Positions 46,470 to 52,081 of a stretch of DNA of 52,081 nt are shown here, piece after piece. Where the stretch lies: positions 1 to 52,081 of the forward strand of contig NZ_JAUSBA010000025.1 in the NCBI RefSeq assembly GCF_030652235.1. Direction: 5' to 3'. Made by a program: the position numbers and the translations under genes. Origin of the DNA: Cypionkella sp. (lineage in GTDB: Bacteria; Pseudomonadota; Alphaproteobacteria; Rhodobacterales; Rhodobacteraceae). The notes beneath the pieces were generated by a model. The model was not told the origin of the DNA and ran no database searches. It saw only the letters and a list, made by a program, of their open reading frames with translations. How positions within the stretch are numbered: the stretch's first letter is position 1; each line of letters starts with the position of its first letter.

Positions 46470-47387
46470 ATGAACACCAAATCCCCTCTGAAAGCCAAAC
46501 TCGGCATCGCCCCTATCGCGTGGTGGAACGACGATCTGGCGGAACTGTCCGAAGATGTAACGCTAGAGGAATGTCTGCGGCAGGCGTCCGTGGCAGGCTT
46601 CACCGGCATGGAGACGGGCCGCCGCTTTCCGATGGATATGGCCGAGTTGGGGCCGATCCTGAACCGCTACGGCATTTCGGTCTGTGGTGGTTGGTTTTCT
46701 GGCACCGTGCTGGACGATGGCATTGCGCTGAACAAAGACCGTATCCGCGCCCAAATGGATTTCTTCATCGCCGCAGGCGCGCCCTGCATCGTTTACGGCG
46801 AAGTTGCCCGCTCGATCCAAGGCGACCGCTCTAAACCCTTCGCCAGCAAACCCAAGCTGTCCGAAGATCAAATCCGCGCCTATGCCCATGACATGACCAC
46901 CTTTGGTGAATGGTGCGCCGAGCAGGGCATGCCTTTGTCCTATCATCACCACATGGCGGCGGTGATTGAGACCGAGGCTGAACTCGATCTGTTCATGAAA
47001 CACTCCGGCGCGGGCATCCCGCTGCTGTTCGATGCAGGCCATATGGCTTTTGCCGGTGGCGATGTGCTGCGGGTGTTGGACAACCATCACAAACGCATCA
47101 GCCATGTGCACTCAAAGGACGTGCGGATGCAGGTGATAAACGGCTTGGATCGCTCGCGTGAGAGTTTTCTCGATGCGGTGATGAAAGGCGCGCTTACCGT
47201 GCCGAACGATGGTTCGCTTGACTTTGAAACCATCGTCAAGCGCTGTGCTTCTTACGGCTATGAAGGCTGGTTTGTGGTTGAGGCCGAGCAAGACCCCAAT
47301 ATCTCGCCGCCGTTAGAGATGGCGCAAAAGGGCCATAGAGAACTGCTGCGCGTCATGGCAGCGGCAGGATATGAGGTTGTGCAATGA
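46470..47387 (+). CDS. iolE: Myo-inosose-2 dehydratase (IolE)
   Basis: IolE removes water from scyllo-inosose in myo-inositol catabolism, producing the substrate of IolD. The 305-residue TIM-barrel protein begins LKAKLGIAPIAWWNDDLAELSEDVTLEECLRQ, the usual IolE opening, and has SYHHHMAAVIETEAELDLFM and LLFDAGHMAFAGGD with probable metal-binding residues. The ATG at 46470 follows GGAG and starts just after the iolD stop. An open frame extends upstream into iolD but is not used. Intact although iolD before it is frameshifted. Confidence 0.92.
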   Translation: MNTKSPLKAKLGIAPIAWWNDDLAELSEDVTLEECLRQASVAGFTGMETGRRFPMDMAELGPILNRYGISVCGGWFSGTVLDDGIALNKDRIRAQMDFFIAAGAPCIVYGEVARSIQGDRSKPFASKPKLSEDQIRAYAHDMTTFGEWCAEQGMPLSYHHHMAAVIETEAELDLFMKHSGAGIPLLFDAGHMAFAGGDVLRVLDNHHKRISHVHSKDVRMQVINGLDRSRESFLDAVMKGALTVPNDGSLDFETIVKRCASYGYEGWFVVEAEQDPNISPPLEMAQKGHRELLRVMAAAGYEVVQ

Positions 47388-48208
47388 CATTTTCCGGCAA
47401 CCGCATGGACGGTAAAATCTGCGTAGTCACCGGGGCGACGCAGGGGCTTGGTGCTGCCATCGCACACCGCTTGGCCGCAGCGGGGGCGGCGGGCATCATC
47501 GTCACCGGGCGCAACGCTGCGCGCGGTGAGGCTGTGGCGCAAGCCCTTCACCAAACCCACGGCACCAAAACGCATTTCATCGTTGCCGATTTCGGCACGG
47601 TGGAGGATTGCCGGGCTGCCATAGCCCACACCGACCGCCTGTTTGGCCGCCTTGATGTGCTGGTCAACGCAGGGGCTTTGACCGATCGCGGCACCATTCT
47701 GGATACCTCCCCCGCGCTCTTTGACCGCATGTTTGCCGTCAACGTCCGTGGCCCGTATTTCTTGATGCAAGACACGATCAAGCTGATGATCCGTGATGGA
47801 ATCCAAGGCGCGATCTACAACATCGGTTCCATTTCGGCGCTGGCGGGGCAACCCTTCATCAACGCCTATTGCGCCAGCAAAGGCGCGCTGACCACCCTGA
47901 CCACCAACACCGCGTTTTCGGTGATGGCCAACCGCATCCGGGTCAATCAGTTGAACATCGGCTGGATGTCATCCGACCACGAACGCGAACTGCAAGCCGC
48001 AACGGGTGGCGCGGATTGGGAGGCTGAGGCCGCCGCCAAACTGCCGTTTGGCCGCTTGGTTGACCCCGCCGAGGCTGCGCGCGCGGTCAACTTCCTTGTC
48101 TCGGACGACGCTGGCCTGATGACCGGGGCTGTGGTCAACTTCGATCAATCGGTCTGGGGCGCAGTTGCGGGCGGGATGCCAGTGCCGGATGGCCCGATGA
48201 CCCTGTAA
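47384..48208 (+). CDS. Short-chain dehydrogenase/reductase
   Basis: This is a 274-residue NAD(P)-dependent oxidoreductase of the classical SDR family. The cofactor motif TGATQGLG is at residues 16-23, NAGA at about 95-98, and the catalytic Ser149, Tyr162 and Lys166 (YCASK) are in place. It overlaps iolE by four bases, so the two are translated together, and it is probably an inositol or sugar-alcohol dehydrogenase of the same pathway. The exact substrate is unknown. Confidence 0.9.
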   Translation: MTFSGNRMDGKICVVTGATQGLGAAIAHRLAAAGAAGIIVTGRNAARGEAVAQALHQTHGTKTHFIVADFGTVEDCRAAIAHTDRLFGRLDVLVNAGALTDRGTILDTSPALFDRMFAVNVRGPYFLMQDTIKLMIRDGIQGAIYNIGSISALAGQPFINAYCASKGALTTLTTNTAFSVMANRIRVNQLNIGWMSSDHERELQAATGGADWEAEAAAKLPFGRLVDPAEAARAVNFLVSDDAGLMTGAVVNFDQSVWGAVAGGMPVPDGPMTL

Positions 48209-49078
48209 TCAGCGCGCTGTCACAATCGGAATGCGCGGCGCGCCTGCGGTGTTTTGCAGCCGCGCCGTCAAGGCCACCGTCAGGGCCCGCGCCAGACAGA
48301 TCGGCGCCGACAAAGACCGCGGGAAAGTATATTCATGCTAGGGCACCGCGAACAACACCTGCGCGTTCTTCGTCAGCGGCGACAGAGTGTTGTCACTAAT
48401 CGCCACAATCGGCACCCCCGCGCTGCGACATCCTCGACGATATTCACCACCTCGGCCGCGTAGAGCCGGAAGCTGACCGCAAACCGCAGATCGCCCGGCT
48501 GCATCGTCCGCGCCATATGCGTCGCCAAGCCGCCGCCGGGATCCAGCAAAACCACCCTTTTGCCCAGCATAGCCAGCACATAGCACAGCAAATCCACCAC
48601 CGGGGCGGATCGAAGTTGCCCCAGCAGATAGATCGTATCCGCCACCTCCATCAGATCCACCACACGGGCGATTTGCGCCGCGTCAATCGAGGCCAGCAAA
48701 TCCTGCAACGAGGTCAGATCCCGCACCACCAGATCGCGCAGAAAGCCGATCTCGGAATGATCTGCCCGCCCGCGCAGTTCGGCCTCCAATGCCCGCACAC
48801 GCGCATCAAAACCGGGGGCTGCGGCGGACAGCCTGCGCTGAAACAACACCTGCAATTCCTTGAACCCGCAATAGCCCAAGGCCTGCGCGAACCGCACGAA
48901 GCTCGACGCATGCACGTCGCATTTCACCGCCAGCGCCGTGACGCTCAGCACCGCCACATCGTTTGGGTTCTGCGTCAGATAGCGCGCGATGATCGATAGG
49001 ACTTGCTCAGGGCCTCATAGCGGTCATGGATCAGACGGATCAGGTTTCATGGCTGTGCGGAACATCGGCGTCTTGCAT
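48209..49078 (-). pseudogene. Broken RpiR-family regulator of the iol region
   Basis: This would be a 285-290-residue RpiR/MurR-type regulator with an N-terminal helix-turn-helix and C-terminal sugar-phosphate (SIS) domain. Reading from ATG 49078, the family sequence needs frame changes near 49045 (before LIRLIHDRYEALSKSY), near 48993 (before IIARYLTQNPNDVAVLSVTALAVKCDVHASSFVRFAQALGY), and in a G run near 48425 (before VPIVAISDNTLSPLTKNAQVLFAVP). An in-frame TAG follows near 48338. The C-terminal HEYTFPRSLSAPICLARALTVAL lies beyond it. Four lesions of different kinds mark it as dead. It faces the iol genes convergently. Confidence 0.88.
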
Positions 49079-49271
49079 CTGGAAATCACCCTCTCCCCTG
49101 TTTCCTATGACAAAGCCGCGCGACTGCAACAGAATTTACCGCCACGCCCGCTGATGGCTTTTGACGAGACTTTGGCCCTGCCAAAGATCACACGCTTGAC
49201 CAAACCAAGCCCCAACCCTATCGCGGATTTCATCCCGAAACCGCAGTTTACCCCCATAAGGATGCCCCAAG

Positions 49272-50390
49272 ATGAGCAAACCAAAACTTCGCATCGGCCT
49301 GATTGGCACGGGCTTTATGGGCAAGGCGCATGTGTTTGGCTTCACCTCGGCCCCTCGGGTGTTCGAGCTTCCCTGTGATCTTGAATTGCACACGGTGGCC
49401 GATATCACGGATGAGGCGGCAGCGCGCGCGGCGCAGACTTTGGGCTTTGCCCATGCCACCGCCGACTGGCGCACCATCATGGCAGACCCTTCGATTGATT
49501 TGGTGTCGATCACCGCGCCGAACGCCCTGCACAAGGAAATGTCGCTGGCCGCGATTGCCGCTGGCAAGCATGTGTATTGCGAGAAACCGTTGGCCCCGAT
49601 GGCGGCTGACGCCTTGGAAATGACCCTCGCCGCCGAGGCCCGTGGGGTGAAAACCCAAGTGGGTTTCAACTACCTGTGCAACCCGATGCTGGCCTTGGCC
49701 CGGGAGATAATTCAGGCGGGCGAGTTGGGCGAAATCCGTGGCTACCGTGGCCTGCACGCCGAAGATTACATGGCGGATGCCAACGGCCCCTATGGCTTCC
49801 GACACGACCCGGCGGGCGGCGGGGCTTTGGCCGATGTCGGCAGCCATGCCCTCGCCACCGCGGAATTCCTCTGCGGCCCTATCACCCGCGTGATGGGCGA
49901 CGTTGTGACAATGATTGCCGAGCGTCCCGATGGCAAAGGCGGTCGCAAAGCCGTGACGGTGGACGATGTGGGCCGCGCTTTCCTGCGGTTTGAAAATGGT
50001 GCCACGGGCAGCATTGAAGGCAACTGGATCGCCACTGGCCGGAAGATGCAGCATGATTTTGAGGTCTATGGCACCAAGGGCGCGCTGGCGTTCAGTCAGG
50101 AACATTTCAACGTCCTCAATTACTTCTCTACCGCCGATGCGAAAGGCCGCCAAGGTTTCCGCCGCATCGAGGCTGGCCCGGATCATGCCCCCTACGGGTT
50201 GTTCTGCGTTGCCGCGGGTCATCAGATCGGCTTCAACGACCTGAAGGCGATCGAGGTCGCGGGCTACATCAATGCCATCGCCGGCAAAGCGTCCGAGCCG
50301 TTCAACTTCCGCAAGGGCCTGCGGATTCAGACCTTGGTGGAGGCCATACAAGCCTCGTCGCAACAGCAAAGCTGGCTCGACATCGCCTAG
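49272..50390 (+). CDS. Gfo/Idh/MocA-family oxidoreductase
   Basis: This is a 372-residue NAD(P)-dependent dehydrogenase of the family that includes inositol 2-dehydrogenase and glucose-fructose oxidoreductase. The Rossmann motif GTGFMG is at residues 12-17, EKP at 104-106 (CEKPLAP) holds the catalytic Lys, and GGGALADVGSHAL carries the conserved His. The start at 49272 follows an AAGGATG-type site. The gene is intact and its place beside iolE, an SDR and the broken RpiR suggests a role in inositol or sugar-acid oxidation. It is not close enough to canonical IolG to name. Confidence 0.9.
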   Translation: MSKPKLRIGLIGTGFMGKAHVFGFTSAPRVFELPCDLELHTVADITDEAAARAAQTLGFAHATADWRTIMADPSIDLVSITAPNALHKEMSLAAIAAGKHVYCEKPLAPMAADALEMTLAAEARGVKTQVGFNYLCNPMLALAREIIQAGELGEIRGYRGLHAEDYMADANGPYGFRHDPAGGGALADVGSHALATAEFLCGPITRVMGDVVTMIAERPDGKGGRKAVTVDDVGRAFLRFENGATGSIEGNWIATGRKMQHDFEVYGTKGALAFSQEHFNVLNYFSTADAKGRQGFRRIEAGPDHAPYGLFCVAAGHQIGFNDLKAIEVAGYINAIAGKASEPFNFRKGLRIQTLVEAIQASSQQQSWLDIA

Positions 50391-50409
50391 GGCGCAAAAC
50401 CACCGTCCC

Positions 50410-50450
50410 CTGTCGCTGATCGGATTGACAGCGGCAGGCAAACGCCCTCT
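50410..50450 (+). terminator. Weak terminator-like hairpin
   Basis: CTGTCGCTG (50410-50418) pairs with CAGCGGCAG (50429-50437) with one G-T pair. A CTCTTTT stretch follows about ten bases later. It is 20 bases past the Gfo/Idh/MocA stop and just before the cobalamin riboswitch. Confidence 0.35.
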
Positions 50451-50468
50451 TTTAGCGGCGATGGTTCC

Positions 50469-50642
50469 GGCAGGTGCAAAGCTGCGTCGGATCAAAAGGG
50501 AATACGGTATGGTGTAGGCATTAGCCGCCAAATCCGTGACTGCCCCCGCAACTGTAAGCGGTGAGCGAACCTGCAAAGTCCACTGCCCCGACGGGGTGGG
50601 AAGGCGCAGGCAAGCCACGACCCGCGAGTCAGGAGACCTGCC
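50469..50642 (+). ncRNA. Cobalamin riboswitch
   Basis: The region holds the classic cobalamin elements in order: GGCAGGT at 50469-50475 (P1), GCCACTG-like and GACTGCCCCCGCAACTGTAAGCGG at about 50537-50561, GGGAAGGCG at about 50598-50606, and the B12 box AGTCAGGAGACCTGCC at 50627-50642. ACCTGCC (50636-50642) closes P1 with GGCAGGT. It should shut off the downstream ABC transporter genes when B12 is plentiful. Confidence 0.95.
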
Positions 50643-50690
50643 ATCATAGCCGAAACAACCGACCGGGCGGGGCGCCTGGGGAAGGATGCT

Positions 50691-50768
50691 ATGATGACTA
50701 TGTACGGGCCCCTGATGGCCCAAATCGCTGACATCCGTCAGAGCAACTCCTTTGTACAGAGGGGTTAA
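50691..50768 (+). CDS. Possible 25-residue leader or remnant open frame
   Basis: A short frame starts with ATG after GGGGAAGG (50679-50686) and ends at TAA 50766-50768, four bases before the ATPase start. It encodes about 25 residues including YGPLMAQIADIRQSNSF. It could be a leader peptide that couples riboswitch control to the ATPase, the stump of a deleted gene, or chance. No family was recognised. Confidence 0.3.
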   Translation: MMTMYGPLMAQIADIRQSNSFVQRG

Positions 50769-50771
50769 GCA

Positions 50772-51539
50772 ATGATCCACCCCATATTGGAAGCGCGCGG
50801 CCTGTGCTGGGCCCCTCCGCGCAGGCCTGACATTTTGACCGACATCAACTTTGCGCTGGCTGAAGGCGACGTGATGGCGATTTGCGGTGCGAATGGCGCG
50901 GGCAAATCCTCTCTGCTGCGAATGCTCTACCGCTATGTCGCGCCCCGAAAGGGCACTGTCAGCCTGATGGGGCGCGATATCTGGCTGCACTCCGCCCGCG
51001 AAACCGCCCGCTTGGTCGCCGCTGTGCTGCAAGAACAGCCCACGGATTTCGCTCTGACCGCGCGGCAGATCGTGGCGCTGGGTCGCCTGCCGCATCGTGC
51101 GGGATTTGCCGCCGCCAGCCTGCGCGATGCCGAGGTGATCAGCGCCGCCCTCAGCCGCCTCGACCTTGACCGCTTCGCTGACCATGCCTTCGGCACGCTT
51201 TCGGGCGGTGAGAAACAGCGCGTCATGGTCGCCCGCGCCTTGGCGCAAGAACCCCGCGTGTTGATCTTGGACGAGCCGACCAACCATCTGGACATCCGTC
51301 ACCAGCTTGAACTTCTGGCGCTTCTGCGCGGCCTTGGCCTCACGGTGATCTGCACCCTGCACGACCTCACCTTAGCGGCGCAATTCGCCGACCGAGTGTT
51401 GGTGCTGGCCAATGGCCGCGTGCTGTCCGACGGCCCGCCAGACCAAGCGCTGTCAGTGCATCACATCGCCACCGCCTTCAATGTCACCGCCCGCGTCGAC
51501 CGTTCCGGTGCTTCGCCGCGCTTTTCCTTCCATCTTTAG
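50772..51539 (+). CDS. Fe-siderophore/B12-type ABC transporter ATPase
   Basis: This is a 255-residue ATPase of the FecE/BtuD/FhuC group. Walker A GANGAGKSS (residues 39-47), signature LSGGEKQRVMVARAL, Walker B VLILDEPTNHLDIRHQ and the switch His in CTLHDLTLA are complete. The start follows AGAGGGG. Control by the cobalamin riboswitch suggests it imports a corrinoid, or a metal chelate regulated with B12. No permease gene of this system is in the window; it may lie beyond the IS element. Confidence 0.92.
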   Translation: MIHPILEARGLCWAPPRRPDILTDINFALAEGDVMAICGANGAGKSSLLRMLYRYVAPRKGTVSLMGRDIWLHSARETARLVAAVLQEQPTDFALTARQIVALGRLPHRAGFAAASLRDAEVISAALSRLDLDRFADHAFGTLSGGEKQRVMVARALAQEPRVLILDEPTNHLDIRHQLELLALLRGLGLTVICTLHDLTLAAQFADRVLVLANGRVLSDGPPDQALSVHHIATAFNVTARVDRSGASPRFSFHL

Positions 51540-51548
51540 GATTTCTCC

Positions 51549-51942
51549 ATGAAACTCGCCCTGATTGCCCTGCTGCTCTCGGCCACCTCTGTCGCCGCTT
51601 TTCCCGTGACGGTGAAAAGCTGCAACCGCGAGGTGACCTTCGACGCCGCCCCCACCGCTGCTATTTCCAACGATGTGAACCTGACCGAGATGATGCTGGT
51701 GCTGGGCCTGCGTGATCATATGGTCGGCTACACGGGCATTTCCGGCTGGAAGACCCTCGATCCCGAAATGCGCGAAGGCGTGGCGGAACTGCCAGAACTT
51801 TCCGCTAAATACCCGACCAAAGAGGTGCTGGCGGGCGCAGATGCCGATTTCTTCTTTGCTGGCTGGGACTATGGCATGAAGGTCGGCGGCGAGGTGACGC
51901 CTGAAACGCTGGAGCCTTTGGGCATCAAAACCTATGAGTTAT
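51549..51942 (+). pseudogene. Metal-chelate/B12 substrate-binding protein cut by an IS630 element
   Basis: This is the first 130 or so residues of a periplasmic FecB/BtuF-type binding protein: a signal peptide (residues 1-18, ending SVAA), then VTFDAAPTAAISNDVNLTEMMLVLGL and LAGADADFFFAGWDYGM, typical of the fold. A family member would be about 290-320 residues. The reading ends abruptly after KTYEL, where the sequence becomes that of an insertion element; the last codons to the TAG at 51954 belong to the IS end. The rest of the gene is presumably beyond the element. It starts nine bases past the ATPase. Confidence 0.85.
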
Positions 51943-52081
51943 ACCAACGGCCCTAGATATTGACCGTTGCCCAGTCTCTGGACATGATCGAGGTTATCGC
52001 TGCCGGTTCGTTCGCGAAGAAGTTCCAGGCTGCGGCGCATTGGTCGAGGATTTTATCGTAGCTGTCGAAGACGGTGTTGGC
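51940..52081 (-). mobile_element. IS630-family insertion sequence, partial
   Basis: The sequence from about 51940 to the window edge is an IS end. The junction has TATA at 51940-51943, fitting the TA target preference of this family, and a transposase C-terminus points out of the window. The other end and the target duplicate are not visible. Confidence 0.8.
51953..52081 (-). CDS. IS630-family transposase, C-terminal part
   Basis: Read on the minus strand from the window edge, 42 codons end at TAG (51953-51955). The residues NTVFDSYDKILDQ, AAAWNFFANEP and TSIMSRDWATVNI match the C-terminal end of IS630-type DDE transposases. The catalytic residues lie outside the window. It is a fragment only because the window ends here. 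Confidence 0.85.
   Translation of the reverse strand, partial: ANTVFDSYDKILDQCAAAWNFFANEPAAITSIMSRDWATVNI

Noticed and set aside
42773-49078. Explaining all frameshifts as sequencing error
   Set aside because: Two of the breaks are in G runs and could be errors, but the deletion in the dehydrogenase, the 8-base insertion and the in-frame TAG are not of that type. The question stays open for iolD alone.
49248-51362. 704-codon minus-strand open frame
   Set aside because: Antisense to the Gfo/Idh/MocA gene, the cobalamin riboswitch and the ATPase; no motif.

Overview
The window looks like a chromosomal segment of an alphaproteobacterium of the order Rhodobacterales (Rhodobacter/Roseobacter group). 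The support is high-GC coding sequence, the block miaB-phoH-ybeY-corC-lnt-metK-trmB in one direction, a SAM/SAH-type riboswitch in front of metK (a class known mainly from Rhodobacterales metK leaders), and intergenic palindromes typical of that group. No rRNA, tRNA, prophage or CRISPR array was seen.

Layout. (1) 0.46-1.96 kb: periplasmic methionine sulfoxide reductase msrP-msrQ. (2) 2.4-10.9 kb: a tightly overlapping seven-gene operon, hyuB-hyuA-livG-livF-livH-livM-substrate-binding protein, which pairs a hydantoinase/5-oxoprolinase-type enzyme with a Liv-type importer. A divergent AraC-family regulator follows. (3) 12.2-16.3 kb: pxpA, a stand-alone biotin carrier, a biotin carboxylase, and the two AHS/carboxyltransferase-like subunits, with a divergent LysR regulator. 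Together these carry all the modules of a urea-carboxylase-like biotin enzyme on separate polypeptides; this is the most interesting metabolic locus here. (4) 17.3-20.0 kb: a MerR regulator and a zntA-type metal exporter sharing a recognisable MerR-type promoter. (5) 20.7-25.5 kb: a ribose-type sugar ABC transporter whose binding-protein gene has an in-frame TAG, and a divergent LacI regulator with two phased operators. (6) 25.5-40.9 kb: housekeeping genes (cmk, aroA, trmB, metK, lnt, corC, ybeY, phoH, miaB), an internally duplicated acidic protein, a lipoprotein/OmpA pair sharing a two-cysteine motif, and a heavily decayed queF. (7) 40.9-50.4 kb: an aldo/keto reductase and LysR, then an inositol/sugar-catabolism region in which the PGDH-like, HpaI-aldolase, iolD and RpiR genes are all broken while iolE, an SDR and a Gfo/Idh/MocA gene remain open. 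(8) 50.5-52.1 kb: a cobalamin riboswitch, an ABC ATPase and a metal-chelate binding protein cut by an IS630-family element that runs off the window.

Seven broken genes in 52 kb, several with independent lesions of different kinds, suggest ongoing loss of sugar, queuosine and corrinoid/siderophore functions. An alternative for some lesions is uncorrected homopolymer error in the assembly. It cannot explain the in-frame stops, the 8-base insertion, the deletion in the dehydrogenase, the Cys-to-Tyr change in QueF or the IS insertion. All functions are read from sequence motifs and gene order; no database search was run.
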